The notes beneath the pieces were generated by a model that searched no databases, was not told the origin of the DNA, and worked only from the letters and a program-made list of their open reading frames with translations. This document shows, in pieces, positions 18,609 through 28,009 of a stretch of 64,000 nt of DNA. Numbering within the stretch: the stretch's first letter is position 1; every line of letters starts with the position of its first letter. Made by a program: the position numbers and the translations under genes. Source of the stretch: Pantoea nemavictus (GTDB lineage Bacteria > Pseudomonadota > Gammaproteobacteria > Enterobacterales > Enterobacteriaceae); the NCBI RefSeq assembly GCF_037479095.1, contig NZ_JBBGZW010000001.1, forward strand, positions 3,720,001-3,784,000, read 5' to 3'.

Positions 18609-19202
18609 ATGTTTGGCTATCGTTCTGCTGGCCCACGCGTGCGCCTCACTACCGATCGCTTAGTGGTCCGTTTAGTACATGAACGCGATGCCTGGCGGTT
18701 GGCCGATTATTATGCGGAAAATCGTGCATTTCTTAAGCCCTGGGAGCCGGTTCGCGACGAAAGCCATTGTTATCCTTCGGGCTGGCAAGCACGTCTCGGA
18801 CTGATCGCCGACATGCACAAACAGGGCTCTGCCTACTATTTTGTGCTGATGGACCCGGAAGAGCATGAAGTGCGTGGTGTTGCTAACTACAGCAACGTGC
18901 TGCGCGGATCGTTCCACGCTTGCTACCTCGGCTATTCGCTCGGGGAGAAGTGGCAAGGTCAGGGGCTGATGTTTGAAGCGCTCAGCACCACGATTCGTTA
19001 TATGCAGCGGCAGCAGCGCATTCACCGCATTATGGCCAATTACATGCCGCACAATCAGCGCAGTGGCGACTTGCTGGCGCGCCTCGGATTTGAAAAAGAG
19101 GGCTACGCCAAAGATTACTTATTGATTGATGGGCGCTGGCAGGATCACGTGCTGACTGCGCTCACTTACCGGGAGTGGACCCCGGATCGCCGTGGACAAT
19201 AA
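18609..19202 (+). CDS. rimJ: Ribosomal protein uS5 N-acetyltransferase
   Basis: RimJ is a GNAT acetyltransferase that acetylates the N-terminal alanine of ribosomal protein S5. The product has 197 residues from ATG 18609 ([23 protein letters not shown]). An ATG one codon upstream sits only 2 nt from the AGGAG Shine-Dalgarno (18599-18603), so the second ATG, with 5-nt spacing, is preferred and matches the E. coli start. The acetyl-CoA region [18 protein letters not shown] is present. It runs divergently from mdtH and leads a rimJ-yceH-yceM group with small gaps. Confidence 0.95.
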   Translation: MFGYRSAGPRVRLTTDRLVVRLVHERDAWRLADYYAENRAFLKPWEPVRDESHCYPSGWQARLGLIADMHKQGSAYYFVLMDPEEHEVRGVANYSNVLRGSFHACYLGYSLGEKWQGQGLMFEALSTTIRYMQRQQRIHRIMANYMPHNQRSGDLLARLGFEKEGYAKDYLLIDGRWQDHVLTALTYREWTPDRRGQ

Positions 19203-19216
19203 AAAAGGATATCCCA

Positions 19217-19858
19217 ATGAAAATGGCCTTATCCGCGCAGGCGTTGCGCGTGATTGGTTGCCTGCTGGAGAAGCAGGTCACCACACCGGATCAATATCCG
19301 CTCTCACTCAATGGCGTAGTGACCGCCTGTAATCAAAAATCCAACCGTGAACCGGTGCTGAATCTCAGCGAAATGGAGGTGCAAGCGCAGCTCGATGAGC
19401 TGGTGAAAAAGCATCTGGTGACGGCCAATAACGGTTTTGGCCAGCGCGTTAGTAAGTATGAGCAACGTTTCTGTAACTCGGCTTTCGGCAATCTGCAATT
19501 GAGTAGCGCCGAAGTGGCGGTGTTGACGCTGTTATTTCTGCGCGGTGCGCAGACGCCCGGCGAGCTGCGTACGCGCAGCGGCCGCCTGCATGAATTCAGC
19601 GATATGAATGAAGTGGAGCAGACACTCAACGGATTATCCACGCGCGATGATGGTCCGATGGTGGTGCGGCTGGCGCGTGAGCCGGGCAAACGTGAGAGCC
19701 GCTATATGCACTTGTTCGGTGGCGAGGTGGTGGAAGAGGCGGCCAACGGCGAAACCGCAGCGGATAATGACACGCTTGCGGCGCGCGTGGCGCAGCTGGA
19801 AGAAACGGTTGCACAGTTGCAGTCGCAGTTGGAACAGCTGCTGGCAAAGGAGAACTGA
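19217..19858 (+). CDS. yceH: YceH family protein (DUF480)
   Basis: This conserved protein has unknown biochemical role, built of two winged-helix domains in the DUF480 family. The 213-residue product has the characteristic start [17 protein letters not shown] and the internal [26 protein letters not shown] and [16 protein letters not shown]-terminal coiled coil (about residues 185-213, [18 protein letters not shown]) is typical. ATG 19217 has AGGAT 5 nt upstream. It is 14 nt after rimJ and 1 nt before the yceM start, so co-transcription is very likely. Confidence 0.94.
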   Translation: MKMALSAQALRVIGCLLEKQVTTPDQYPLSLNGVVTACNQKSNREPVLNLSEMEVQAQLDELVKKHLVTANNGFGQRVSKYEQRFCNSAFGNLQLSSAEVAVLTLLFLRGAQTPGELRTRSGRLHEFSDMNEVEQTLNGLSTRDDGPMVVRLAREPGKRESRYMHLFGGEVVEEAANGETAADNDTLAARVAQLEETVAQLQSQLEQLLAKEN

Positions 19859-19859
19859 G

Positions 19860-20780
19860 ATGACGCTACGTATTGGCATTGTGGGTTTAGGCGGCATCGC
19901 GCAAAAAGCGTGGCTGCCGGTGCTATCTCAGGCCAGCAGCTGGCAGCTGGCGGGGGCATTTTCTCCCAACCAGGCAAAGGCACAACCGATTTGCGACAGC
20001 TATCGCATGCCGTACTTTGGCCAGCTGGATGCCCTGGCGGCGGCCAGCGATGCGGTGTTCGTGCACAGTAGCACCGCCAGCCATTACGAAGTCGTCAAGG
20101 CGCTATTGCTGGCGGGCAAGGATGTGTGCGTCGATAAGCCATTAGCCGAAACCCTGCAGCAGGCCGAGGCGCTGGTGGCGCTGGCTGACAAGCATAAGCG
20201 TAAGCTGATGGTGGCGTTCAATCGCCGTTTTGCGCCGCGTTATCAGCAGCTGAAAAATGAAATGCCGCGTGCCGCATCCTTGCGCATTGAGAAGCACCGT
20301 GCAGATAGCGTCGGCCCGCACGATCTGCGTTTTACCTTACTGGACGATTATCTGCACGTGGTTGATACCGCGCTGTGGCTGGCTGGCGGTAGTCTAAAGC
20401 GCGAGTTGGGACACATCGAAACCAATGATGATGGCGCGATGCTTTTCGCCGAGCACCACTTCTCCGCCGGATCGCTACAAATCACCACCAGCATGCACCG
20501 TCGTGCGGGTACGCAGCGCGAGGTGGTGAGCGCCATCTGTGACGGCGATTACATTGAAATTAATGAGATGCGCGACTGGCAGCAGGAGAACCGCAGCGGA
20601 ATCGTGCGTGATGTGCCGCCCGCGTGGCAAAGTCATCTTACCCAGCGCGGTTTCAGCGGCGCAGCGCAGCATTTCATCCAGTGTGTAGAAAATCAGACGA
20701 TGCCTGAAACCAGTGGCGAGCAAGCACTGGCGGCGCAGCGTCTGGTGGAAAAACTGTGGCGCGATGCCGAACAGGAATAA
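19860..20780 (+). CDS. yceM: Gfo/Idh/MocA family putative oxidoreductase YceM (MviM)
   Basis: This is a predicted NAD(P)-dependent oxidoreductase; its substrate is unknown. The 306-residue product opens with the Rossmann motif IGIVGLGGIAQKAWLP (residues 5-20). It has the Gfo/Idh/MocA signature KDVCVDKPLAETLQQAEAL (about 92-110; EKP-like, here DKP) and a C-terminal beta-sheet domain with YLHVVDTALWLAGG. The name MviM comes from the neighbouring virulence-linked locus in Salmonella, not from known chemistry. The start ATG is 2 nt after the yceH stop, confirming an operon. Confidence 0.92.
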   Translation: MTLRIGIVGLGGIAQKAWLPVLSQASSWQLAGAFSPNQAKAQPICDSYRMPYFGQLDALAAASDAVFVHSSTASHYEVVKALLLAGKDVCVDKPLAETLQQAEALVALADKHKRKLMVAFNRRFAPRYQQLKNEMPRAASLRIEKHRADSVGPHDLRFTLLDDYLHVVDTALWLAGGSLKRELGHIETNDDGAMLFAEHHFSAGSLQITTSMHRRAGTQREVVSAICDGDYIEINEMRDWQQENRSGIVRDVPPAWQSHLTQRGFSGAAQHFIQCVENQTMPETSGEQALAAQRLVEKLWRDAEQE

Positions 20781-20834
20781 CCCCTTGTAACACTCAATGC
20801 TGGTCATTTCCCGCCGTGTCAGTAGACTATCGCC

Positions 20835-20852
20835 GGACATCAAGGGATGTCC
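20835..20852 (+). other. Hairpin in the murJ leader
   Basis: GGACATC-AAGG-GATGTCC is a perfect 7-bp stem 50-67 nt upstream of the murJ ATG, in the yceM-murJ gap. It has no T tract. It may be a weak attenuator or an mRNA structure. Confidence 0.4.
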
Positions 20853-20901
20853 GCGCTAAGTCGCTCATTTCTCCGACACTTTTCAGGATGCGCCACTCAA
20901 T

Positions 20902-22440
20902 ATGAATTTGTTGAAATCGCTGGCTGCGGTCAGTTCGATGACCCTGTTTTCCCGCGTGCTGGGCTTTGCCCGCGATGCCATTGTGGCGCGTGTGTTTGGT
21001 GCTGGCATGGCAACCGATGCCTTCTTTGTTGCCTTCAAACTGCCCAACCTGCTGCGTCGTATTTTCGCTGAGGGCGCGTTCTCTCAGGCCTTTGTGCCGA
21101 TTCTCGCGGAATATAAAAGTAAGCAGGGCGAAGATGCCACCCGTGTATTTGTCGCCTACGTCTCCGGTTTATTAACGCTGGTACTGGCGGTGGTGACCGT
21201 ATTGGGGATGATTGCGGCGCCCTGGGTGATTGTGGTGACCGCGCCAGGCTTCGCCGATACGCCCGATAAATTCGCCTTAACCAGCGCACTGCTGCGCGTC
21301 ACCTTTCCCTATATTCTGCTGATCTCGCTGGCCTCGCTGGCGGGGGCCATTCTTAATACCTGGAACCGTTTTTCGGTGCCGGCGTTTGCGCCAACATTGC
21401 TAAACATCAGCATGATTGGGTTTGCGGTGTTTGCCGCGCCGCATTTCCATCCGCCGGTGATGGCGCTGGCCTGGGCGGTGGTGATGGGCGGCGTGCTGCA
21501 GCTGTTCTATCAACTGCCGCACCTGAAGAAGATTGGCATGCTGGTCTTGCCGCGCCTGAATTTGCGCGATGCGGGCGTGTGGCGCGTGATGCGTCAAATG
21601 GGGCCGGCGATTCTCGGCGTCTCGGTCAGCCAGATTTCACTGATCATCAACACCATCTTCGCCTCGTTTCTGGTGTCCGGTTCGGTTTCGTGGATGTACT
21701 ACGCCGATCGTCTGATGGAGTTTCCTTCTGGCGTGCTCGGTGTGGCGCTGGGGACCATTTTGCTGCCATCGCTGGCGAAAAGCTTTGCCAGCGGTAACCA
21801 GGATGAGTATTCACGCTTGATGGATTGGGGCCTGCGTCTCTGTTTCCTGCTGGCGTTGCCGAGCGCGGTGGCGTTGGGCATTTTGTCCGGCCCGCTGACG
21901 GTAGCGCTGTTCCAGTACGGTAAATTTACCGCCTTTGATGCGTTAATGACGCAGCGCGCGCTGATTGCCTATTCGGTAGGTTTGATGGGACTGATCGTGG
22001 TGAAAGTGCTGGCACCGGGCTTTTACTCACGTCAGGACATCAAAACGCCGGTGAAAATTGCCATCGTGACGCTGGTTGTCACGCAGTTGATGAACCTGGT
22101 GTTTATTGGTCCGCTGAAGCATGCCGGCTTGTCACTGTCGATCGGTTTGGCTGCTTGCCTGAATGCCGCGCTGCTCTACTGGCAGCTACGTAAACAGGAT
22201 ATCTTTCAGCCGCAGCCAGGCTGGTTCAGTTTCCTGTCGCGCTTGCTGATTGCGGTGGTGGTGATGGCTGCGGCGCTGCTGGGTATTTTGCAGGTGATGC
22301 CGGCCTGGGAAGAGGGGCAGATGTGGTGGCGCCTGATTCGTCTGGCCGCAGTCTGCGCCATCGGCGGCGGGGCTTATTTTGTGATGCTCGGCCTGCTTGG
22401 CTTCCGTCCCCGCGATTTTGCGCGCCGGACGCTGGCGTAA
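20902..22440 (+). CDS. murJ: Lipid II flippase MurJ
   Basis: MurJ (MviN) is the essential MOP-superfamily flippase that moves lipid II across the inner membrane for peptidoglycan synthesis. The 512-residue product (E. coli 511) has about fourteen transmembrane helices. Conserved charged or polar positions lie in the central cavity region, including [17 protein letters not shown] near residues 17-33, [16 protein letters not shown] near 49-64, and [12 protein letters not shown] near 263-274. It follows yceM after a 121-bp gap. No truncation is seen. Confidence 0.97.
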   Translation: MNLLKSLAAVSSMTLFSRVLGFARDAIVARVFGAGMATDAFFVAFKLPNLLRRIFAEGAFSQAFVPILAEYKSKQGEDATRVFVAYVSGLLTLVLAVVTVLGMIAAPWVIVVTAPGFADTPDKFALTSALLRVTFPYILLISLASLAGAILNTWNRFSVPAFAPTLLNISMIGFAVFAAPHFHPPVMALAWAVVMGGVLQLFYQLPHLKKIGMLVLPRLNLRDAGVWRVMRQMGPAILGVSVSQISLIINTIFASFLVSGSVSWMYYADRLMEFPSGVLGVALGTILLPSLAKSFASGNQDEYSRLMDWGLRLCFLLALPSAVALGILSGPLTVALFQYGKFTAFDALMTQRALIAYSVGLMGLIVVKVLAPGFYSRQDIKTPVKIAIVTLVVTQLMNLVFIGPLKHAGLSLSIGLAACLNAALLYWQLRKQDIFQPQPGWFSFLSRLLIAVVVMAAALLGILQVMPAWEEGQMWWRLIRLAAVCAIGGGAYFVMLGLLGFRPRDFARRTLA

Positions 22441-22455
22441 TAATTATGCACTCAC

Positions 22456-22654
22456 GCAGACGGGAGTTTATTTTGGTCCGGCGGTCCTCGCGCCGCTGCG
22501 CGGTACCTTCACGTCGTACGTCAGCCTGACGTACCGGCTCAGCCGGGACCTCCCTGTCCCGGCTGAGCCTTTTGCCCGCGTCCTGCGGGCAAATCCTGGC
22601 TTCCTTTCTCCGTTCAGCCCTGTGGATGCCTGCCCAAAATAAACGCCCGACTGC
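22456..22654. repeat. 199-bp inverted-repeat element with internal hairpins (MITE-like)
   Basis: The element lies between murJ and the flgN terminator. Its ends are imperfect inverted repeats: 22456-22476 (GCAGACGGGAGTTTATTTTG...) matches the reverse complement of 22634-22654 (GCAGTCGGGCGTTTATTTTG...) at 19 of 21 positions. Inside are three perfect hairpins: GTACGTCA-GCC-TGACGTAC (22516-22534), a 14-bp stem GGCTCAGCCGGGAC / GTCCCGGCTGAGCC (22536-22569), and TTTGCCCGC-GTCCT-GCGGGCAAA (22571-22593). There is no coding capacity and no clear target-site duplication. It may be a non-autonomous mobile element or a large structured repeat, and the middle hairpin, followed by TTTT, may end murJ transcription. 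Confidence 0.75.
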
Positions 22655-22687
22655 TATTTATCTCTCATGCGTTCTGTCTAAAAGCAA

Positions 22688-22722
22688 AACAAAAAGGCCG
22701 CCATCCCGCAAGATGGCAGCCT
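22688..22722 (-). terminator. Terminator of flgAMN
   Basis: On the minus strand, GGCTGCCATC-N6-GATGGCGGCC (one G-T wobble) is followed by TTTTTGTTTTG. It lies 37 nt after the flgN stop codon. Confidence 0.85.
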
Positions 22723-22759
22723 TAATCAAACCCGCAATATTACGCCACGAACAGCGTTT

Positions 22760-23191
22760 TTACCCTTTACGACTTAAGGTCGCCTGACCTTTACCTAAAC
22801 CATCCGGGCCGTAAAATGCCTGAGTTTGATGGGGTCGCAACACCGCCAGGGCTTCATTGGTGAAGCCAATCTGATGCTGCAGCAGAATCCCGTTATGCGT
22901 GTTGGTATCACGCAGGCGGCGCGTATGCTGCTGAATGCGTGTCCAGCGGATCTCGCGTTCACTGTGATCACCATAGGGCGCCTGCGTACCAAGGGTTTTC
23001 TCGGTATTACGGCGCATTTCGTCCAGATAATTCAACGTCGTCAGCAGCGCGCTTTTATCTTCGGAAATACGCTGCAGCATGTTGCCATTAACCTGGCCGG
23101 CAGAAAGTTGCTGCTGCTCTTCATCCATTATCACGGTAAGGGAAGCCAGCACGTCCTGCATTTTATCTAAGGTGATCAGCAGATTGTCCAT
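22760..23191 (-). CDS. flgN: Flagellar export chaperone FlgN
   Basis: FlgN is the cytosolic chaperone for hook-filament junction proteins FlgK and FlgL, delivering them to the type III export gate. The 143-residue product is almost all helical, with the family pattern MDNLLITLDKMQDVLASLTVIMDEEQQQL at the N-terminus and LGKGQATLSRKG at the end (E. coli 138). Its clients flgK and flgL lie in the same cluster. It starts 5 nt downstream of the flgM stop and ends before a strong terminator, closing the flgA-flgM-flgN operon. Confidence 0.94.
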   Translation of the reverse strand: MDNLLITLDKMQDVLASLTVIMDEEQQQLSAGQVNGNMLQRISEDKSALLTTLNYLDEMRRNTEKTLGTQAPYGDHSEREIRWTRIQQHTRRLRDTNTHNGILLQHQIGFTNEALAVLRPHQTQAFYGPDGLGKGQATLSRKG

Positions 23192-23196
23192 TGGGA

Positions 23197-23502
23197 TTAG
23201 TTACCCTCTAAATACGCCTTGGTATCGGCGATCAGCGCATCGGCGATCTTACCGGTATCCATTTTCAGTTCGCCATTACGAATGGCCGTTTTCAGCTGCT
23301 CAACGCGCGCTGTATTAATATCTTTGCTGCCAGGCTGCATCAGCTGCGCCTGCGCAGTGCTCAACTTCACTTCCGCACCGCTTTCACTGGTGGTGCTGGC
23401 TGCTGGCGTGGCGCTCTGGCGCACTTTGCCGCTGTTATCGTTGTTGTCGCGTGTTTGAACAGTGCTAACCGGGTTAGTAGGCTGCGTTCTGTCGATGCTC
23501 AT
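23197..23502 (-). CDS. flgM: Anti-sigma-28 factor FlgM
   Basis: FlgM binds and holds sigma-28 (FliA) until the hook-basal body is complete, when it is exported and releases late gene expression. The 101-residue product has the usual disordered N-terminal half ([18 protein letters not shown]) and C-terminal sigma-binding helices ([30 protein letters not shown]...[12 protein letters not shown]). A near-consensus sigma-28 promoter sits 74-100 bp upstream, besides read-through from flgA, as in Salmonella. The Shine-Dalgarno AGGAG is at good spacing. Confidence 0.97.
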   Translation of the reverse strand: MSIDRTQPTNPVSTVQTRDNNDNSGKVRQSATPAASTTSESGAEVKLSTAQAQLMQPGSKDINTARVEQLKTAIRNGELKMDTGKIADALIADTKAYLEGN

Positions 23503-23575
23503 GGTAAGGCTCCTGTAAGGTCAGTTGGGGGTCAGCCAACTGAGTCAGCATAGGGTAATGTCTTTGTTGATATCT

Positions 23576-23602
23576 CTATCGGCAGAACAACAGGGTTCTT
23601 TA
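23576..23602 (-). promoter_or_regulatory. Sigma-28 promoter of flgM
   Basis: On the minus strand, TAAAGAAC-N11-GCCGATAG, against the enteric FliA consensus TAAAGTTT-N11-GCCGATAA: five of eight -35 and seven of eight -10 bases match at the exact spacing. It lies in the flgA-flgM gap. Confidence 0.85.
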
Positions 23603-23607
23603 ACGCT

Positions 23608-24267
23608 TTATAGCGATATCAGAATATTCCCATCCGCGTCGACGCGACCACTGACAACCTGACCATTTCCCATCCTCACGCGCACCATTTGGGCCGCGCT
23701 GGCGTTGTTCAGCGCACGTCCTTCGCTGCTGGCATTAAACCCGTTTCCGCTCGCCACCACCATTACATTTTGACCGGCTTTCACCCGCCACGGCTGACGC
23801 ACCATGGTCGCGGTCACTGGTTGTCCTGGCGGGATATCGCGCAGCGCTACTGCATCAATGACGCCGCTGCTATCCATCAATGCGCGTGCCGGCAATTCAT
23901 CCAGGCGGCCGGTTTCCAGACGCACGTCCGCCGGGCTGAGATTGCTGCCGCGCGCTACCTGACGGCTCGCCACCAGATATTGGCCGGTGACCTGCACCTG
24001 CACCTGCAAGAAACGCCGATTTTGATCGCAGTTGGCGGCGATGCTGATGTTGCCCCACTGGCGGCTGTTGCCCGGCAGCTGCAACTCCGGGGTTTCACAG
24101 CTTGGCCATTGCGCCTGCGGTGTACGCACCACCACCGTCATACCGGCGGCATGTTGCGGGTCGCGCGCTTTAAAAAATTGCGTCAACTGTGCGGTGAGAT
24201 CCGCAGCATGACTGGGTAGCGCCAGTGCCAGCCAAAGTGTGGTTAGCAAGGTGGAATATCTGCGCAT
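23608..24267 (-). CDS. flgA: Flagellar basal-body P-ring chaperone FlgA
   Basis: FlgA is the periplasmic chaperone that assists assembly of the FlgI P-ring. A signal peptide (TLLTTLWLALALPSHA, cleavage before ADLTAQL) precedes a 198-residue mature protein. The C-terminal SAF-type domain is visible from about residue 95 (YLVASRQVARGSNLSPADVRLETGRL...GQPVTATMVRQPWRVKAGQNVMVVASGNGF). Length equals E. coli FlgA (219). It is divergent from flgB across a 153-bp region that holds an FlhDC-like box. Confidence 0.95.
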   Translation of the reverse strand: MRRYSTLLTTLWLALALPSHAADLTAQLTQFFKARDPQHAAGMTVVVRTPQAQWPSCETPELQLPGNSRQWGNISIAANCDQNRRFLQVQVQVTGQYLVASRQVARGSNLSPADVRLETGRLDELPARALMDSSGVIDAVALRDIPPGQPVTATMVRQPWRVKAGQNVMVVASGNGFNASSEGRALNNASAAQMVRVRMGNGQVVSGRVDADGNILISL

Positions 24268-24320
24268 AACGCCTCCTGACGAGAAGATGGCACTGAGTCT
24301 ACGCCTTGCGCAAAAAAATC

Positions 24321-24360
24321 AATGTCAAAAATAGCCGTCATTTTTGCTGCTATTCAGACG
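24321..24360. promoter_or_regulatory. FlhD4C2-like box between flgA and flgB
   Basis: Two inverted half-sites, AATGTCAAAAATAGCC (24321-24336) and TGCTATTCAGACG (24348-24360), are spaced by 11 bp. They fit the FlhD4C2 consensus AATGGCAGAAATAGCG-N10-12-inverted copy. The position is right to activate both divergent class 2 operons. Confidence 0.75.
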
Positions 24361-24420
24361 ATCACCCTTGCTTTTGTCCACTTAAGCTGTCAGCTCGAAA
24401 TTCTCATTCGCGGAGGAAGC

Positions 24421-24834
24421 ATGCTCGACAAACTCGATGCCGCGCTGCGATTTGGTACTGAAGCGTTAAACCTACGTGCTCAGCGTCAGGAAATTCTGGC
24501 GTCAAACATTGCCAACGCCGATACCCCGGGTTACCAGGCCCGGGATATCGACTTTGCCAGCCAACTGAGCAAGGTGATGCAAAACGGTCGCGCCGAAGGC
24601 AGCAGCCTGGCGCTGAATGTGACGTCCTCACGCCACATTGAAGCGCAAACCAACTCTCAGCCGTCACTGGATCTGATGTACCGCATTCCCGATCAACCCG
24701 CCGCGGATGGCAACACCGTGGATATGGATCGCGAGCGTACGCAGTTTGCTGATAACAGCCTGAAATACCAAACCGATCTCACCCTCATCAGTAGCCAGAT
24801 CAAAGGCATGATGAGCGTACTGCAGGGGCAATAA
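24421..24834 (+). CDS. flgB: Flagellar basal-body rod protein FlgB
   Basis: FlgB is a proximal rod protein of the flagellar basal body. The 137-residue product has the rod/hook family N-terminal motif [31 protein letters not shown] and a C-terminal helix that packs in the axial tube. ATG 24421 follows a strong Shine-Dalgarno GGAGGAAGC; the frame continues upstream only through non-coding sequence. It is the first gene of flgBCDEFGHIJ, 2 nt before flgC. Confidence 0.96.
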   Translation: MLDKLDAALRFGTEALNLRAQRQEILASNIANADTPGYQARDIDFASQLSKVMQNGRAEGSSLALNVTSSRHIEAQTNSQPSLDLMYRIPDQPAADGNTVDMDRERTQFADNSLKYQTDLTLISSQIKGMMSVLQGQ

Positions 24835-24836
24835 GC

Positions 24837-25241
24837 ATGGCATTGCTGAATATCTTTGATATCGCCGGTTCTGCGATGACAGCGCAATCTCAGCGCCTCA
24901 ACGTCAGCGCCAGTAACCTGGCGAACGCCGACAGCGTAACCGGGCCCGATGGCCAGCCGTACGTGGCAAAGCAGGTGATTTTCCAGACCGATGCGGCGCA
25001 GGGCGCAGCCACCGGCGGCGTGAAAGTCGCCGGCGTGGTTGACGATCCAACACCGGCAAAACTGGTGTATGACCCAGGCAATCCGATGGCGGATCAGAAA
25101 GGCTACGTCAAGATGCCGAACGTTGACGTGGTGTCTGAGACCGTTAACACCATGTCAGCGTCGCGCAGCTATCAGGCCAACGTGGAAGTGCTGAACACGG
25201 TGAAGTCAATGATGATGAAAACCCTCACCATCGGTCAGTAA
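24837..25241 (+). CDS. flgC: Flagellar basal-body rod protein FlgC
   Basis: FlgC is a proximal rod subunit next to FlgB in the drive shaft. Its 134 residues equal E. coli FlgC. The N-terminal rod motif [23 protein letters not shown] and the C-terminal [29 protein letters not shown] are both family hallmarks. It is tightly coupled to flgB (2-nt gap) and followed by flgD after 12 nt. Confidence 0.97.
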   Translation: MALLNIFDIAGSAMTAQSQRLNVSASNLANADSVTGPDGQPYVAKQVIFQTDAAQGAATGGVKVAGVVDDPTPAKLVYDPGNPMADQKGYVKMPNVDVVSETVNTMSASRSYQANVEVLNTVKSMMMKTLTIGQ

Positions 25242-25253
25242 CGGAGAACGAAT

Positions 25254-25925
25254 ATGAGCGTAGCAGTTGGGATTAAAGACAGTCTGGACCCAACGGTACT
25301 GACCTCCAGCAGTGCGTCGAGCGGTAACTCTTCCGCCGACCTGCAGAATCAGTTCCTGAACATGTTGGTGGCACAGCTAAAAAACCAGGATCCGACCAAT
25401 CCCATGGATAACAGCCAGCTCACCACGCAGTTGGCACAGATCAACACCCTGAGCGGTATTGAAAAACTGAATACCACGCTGGGATCTATCTCTGGCCAAA
25501 TCACCACCAGCCAGTCGTTGCAGAGTTCAACACTGATTGGACATGGCGTGATGGTGAAGGGTTCGCAGGTGCTGGTAGGCAGCGGGACAACCACGCCGTT
25601 TGGTGTGGAGCTCGCCACGGCTTCCACTGCCACCAGCGTCACCATTAAAGACAGCAATGGCGCGACGGTTCGCACCATCGATCTTGGCAAGCAGAGTGCG
25701 GGTGTCCACACCTTCTCGTGGGACGGCAAGATGGATGACGGGTCTACCGCCGCGGATGGCAAATATTCTATCTCACTGGCCGCCAGCAATGGCAGCACGC
25801 AACTGGTGGCGCAGCCGCTGAACTATGCCTACGTCAATGGCGTGAGCACCACGGATAACACCACAAAACTGGATCTCGGCACCATGGGCTCCGCGACACT
25901 CGATGAAATTCGTCAGATTCTCTGA
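25254..25925 (+). CDS. flgD: Flagellar hook assembly protein FlgD
   Basis: FlgD is the hook cap that sits at the growing hook tip and guides polymerisation of FlgE; it is not kept in the finished flagellum. The 223-residue product has an N-terminal disordered secretion region, the conserved FLNMLVAQLKNQDPTNPMDNSQLTTQLAQINTLSGIEKLN (about residues 34-73), and C-terminal tudor/FnIII-like strands (VHTFSWDGKMDDGSTAADGKYSI). It is spaced 12 nt after flgC and 25 nt before flgE. Confidence 0.96.
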   Translation: MSVAVGIKDSLDPTVLTSSSASSGNSSADLQNQFLNMLVAQLKNQDPTNPMDNSQLTTQLAQINTLSGIEKLNTTLGSISGQITTSQSLQSSTLIGHGVMVKGSQVLVGSGTTTPFGVELATASTATSVTIKDSNGATVRTIDLGKQSAGVHTFSWDGKMDDGSTAADGKYSISLAASNGSTQLVAQPLNYAYVNGVSTTDNTTKLDLGTMGSATLDEIRQIL

Positions 25926-25950
25926 TTAACCTTTTAGCAGGAGAGATTAC

Positions 25951-27213
25951 ATGTCTTTTTCACAAGCGGTGAGCGGCCTGAATGCTGCCTCCAGCAACCT
26001 GGATGTGATTGGTAACAACATTGCCAACTCCGCCACAGCCGGTTTTAAATCCAGCACCATTGCTTTTGCCGATATGTTTGCCGGTTCTAATGTGGGTCTG
26101 GGTACCAAAGTTGCCGCCGTTATCCAGGACTTTGGTGATGGCAGTACCACATCAACCAGTCGTGGACTGGATGTAGCGCTGAGCGGCAACGGTTTCTTCC
26201 GCATGACCGACGCCAGTGGCGGCGTGTTCTATTCTCGTAACGGCCAGTTCACTCTGGATGAAAACCGTAACCTGGTAAACACTCAGGGCCTGAACGTCTC
26301 TGGCTATCCGGCCAGCGGCACACCGCCAACCATTCAGACCGGTGCCAACCCGGTTGCGCTGAGTATCCCTACCACGCAGATGGGCGCACGTGCAACGACG
26401 ACAGCCACCCAGGTTGCAAACCTGAACTCCACCAGCACCACCCCGAGTGTGACCACGTTTGATAAGTCTAACGTTGACAGCTACAACGCGAAAACCACCA
26501 TGACGGTGTATGACACGCAGGGTAATGATCATCAGCTGGATATGTACTACATCAAAACGGCGGACAACACCTGGACTGTGCACATGGTCGACTCCACCAC
26601 GGGCAGTGAAGTTGGTAACACCGCAGCCGGCGATAACCTGGGCTACCAGATGTCGTTTGATGCTAACGGTAAGCTGACGCAGGTTGGAAAAATCACCGCA
26701 ACCGGTGTAGCTGACACCAGCGCCTCATTAGCAAACCTGGTTGTGGGCGGCACCAACGGTGCGGATGGCATGAACATCAGCCTAAGCATGTTGGGTAGTT
26801 TGCAGCAAAACACCGGTGCGACCACCTTTGGTAACCCAACGCAGGATGGCTATCAGCCAGGCGATTTGACCAGCTACACCATCAACGATGACGGCACCAT
26901 TACCGGCACTTACTCCAACCAGAAAACCCAATTGTTGGGCCAGATCGTGTTGGCGAGCTTCTCTAACCCGGAAGGTCTGAAGTCTGAAGGTGACAACGTC
27001 TGGTCAGCGACCAGTTCATCAGGTCAGGCCGCAGTGGGTCTGGCAGGCACGGGTACTTATGGCAACCTGACTTCAGGTGCGCTGGAAGCGTCCAACGTCG
27101 ATATGAGCAAAGAGCTGGTCAACATGATCGTTGCGCAGCGTAACTATCAGGCCAATAGCCAGACCATCAAAACTCAGGACCAGATTCTTAACACCCTGGT
27201 TAACTTACGTTAA
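25951..27213 (+). CDS. flgE: Flagellar hook protein FlgE
   Basis: FlgE polymerises into the curved hook, the universal joint between motor and filament. The 420-residue product is slightly longer than E. coli FlgE (402). It has the axial N-terminal motif SQAVSGLNAASSNLDVIGNNIANSATAGFKSS and C-terminal GALEASNVDMSKELVNMIVAQRNYQANSQTIKTQDQ, with surface-exposed Thr/Ser-rich domains D1 and D2 between. The extra length lies in the variable middle. Shine-Dalgarno AGGAGAG before the ATG is strong. Confidence 0.97.
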   Translation: MSFSQAVSGLNAASSNLDVIGNNIANSATAGFKSSTIAFADMFAGSNVGLGTKVAAVIQDFGDGSTTSTSRGLDVALSGNGFFRMTDASGGVFYSRNGQFTLDENRNLVNTQGLNVSGYPASGTPPTIQTGANPVALSIPTTQMGARATTTATQVANLNSTSTTPSVTTFDKSNVDSYNAKTTMTVYDTQGNDHQLDMYYIKTADNTWTVHMVDSTTGSEVGNTAAGDNLGYQMSFDANGKLTQVGKITATGVADTSASLANLVVGGTNGADGMNISLSMLGSLQQNTGATTFGNPTQDGYQPGDLTSYTINDDGTITGTYSNQKTQLLGQIVLASFSNPEGLKSEGDNVWSATSSSGQAAVGLAGTGTYGNLTSGALEASNVDMSKELVNMIVAQRNYQANSQTIKTQDQILNTLVNLR

Positions 27214-27233
27214 TTCGCTAACGGGATTGCTTT

Positions 27234-27992
27234 ATGGATCACGCAATATATACCGCGATGGGTGCGGCCAGTCAGACACTGGATCAGCAATCGGTCACCG
27301 CCAGCAACCTCGCCAATGCCTCAACGCCGGGCTTCCGTGCTCAGCTCAATGCGTTGCGCGCCGTGCCGGTCAGTGGCTGGTCGCTGCCGACGCGTACCCT
27401 GGTTGCCGCTTCAACGCCGGGCGCTGATATGTCGCCCGGCGCGATGGACAACACCGGCCGTGCGCTGGATGTGGGCGTACAGCAAGACGGCTGGCTGGCG
27501 GTGCGTACCGCTGACGGTTCTGAAGCTTATACCCGCAACGGCAACATGCAGATCAGCTCAACCGGTATTTTGACCATTCAGGGCAATCCCGTGATGGGCG
27601 ATGGCGGTCCAATCGCCATACCGCAAGGCTCCGAACTGACGATTGCGGCAGACGGCACCATCACCTCGCGTAACGCCGGCGATGCGCCTAACGCCACGGT
27701 ACAGATTGGCAAACTGAAGCTGGTACGTGCCACAGCCAAAGAGTTACAGCGCGGTGATGACGGCATGTTCCGCCCAACCCAGCAAGCGCAGGCCACGCGC
27801 GGTGCCGCATTGGCCAATGATGCCACGGTGAGCGTTATGCCTGGCGTGCTGGAGGGCAGTAACGTCAAGCCGGTGGAAACCATGGTCGATATGATCGCCA
27901 ACGCCCGACGTTTTGAGATGCAGATGAAAGTGATCTCCAACGTCGATGAAAACGAACAAAAAGCTAACAGCTTGCTCAACATGAGCAGCTAA
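27234..27992 (+). CDS. flgF: Flagellar basal-body rod protein FlgF
   Basis: FlgF is a proximal rod protein. The 252-residue product has an N-terminal axial helix ([32 protein letters not shown]), the shared FlgE/F/G mid-domain with [21 protein letters not shown], and a C-terminal helix ending NSLLNMSS. It is 20 nt after flgE and 17 nt before flgG, in the standard order. Confidence 0.96.
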   Translation: MDHAIYTAMGAASQTLDQQSVTASNLANASTPGFRAQLNALRAVPVSGWSLPTRTLVAASTPGADMSPGAMDNTGRALDVGVQQDGWLAVRTADGSEAYTRNGNMQISSTGILTIQGNPVMGDGGPIAIPQGSELTIAADGTITSRNAGDAPNATVQIGKLKLVRATAKELQRGDDGMFRPTQQAQATRGAALANDATVSVMPGVLEGSNVKPVETMVDMIANARRFEMQMKVISNVDENEQKANSLLNMSS

Positions 27993-28009
27993 GGCGTAAG
28001 GAAAACACC

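Noticed and set aside
22442..22642. Short open frames after murJ
   Set aside because: They run through palindromic hairpins of the 199-bp element and have no ribosome sites; not genes.
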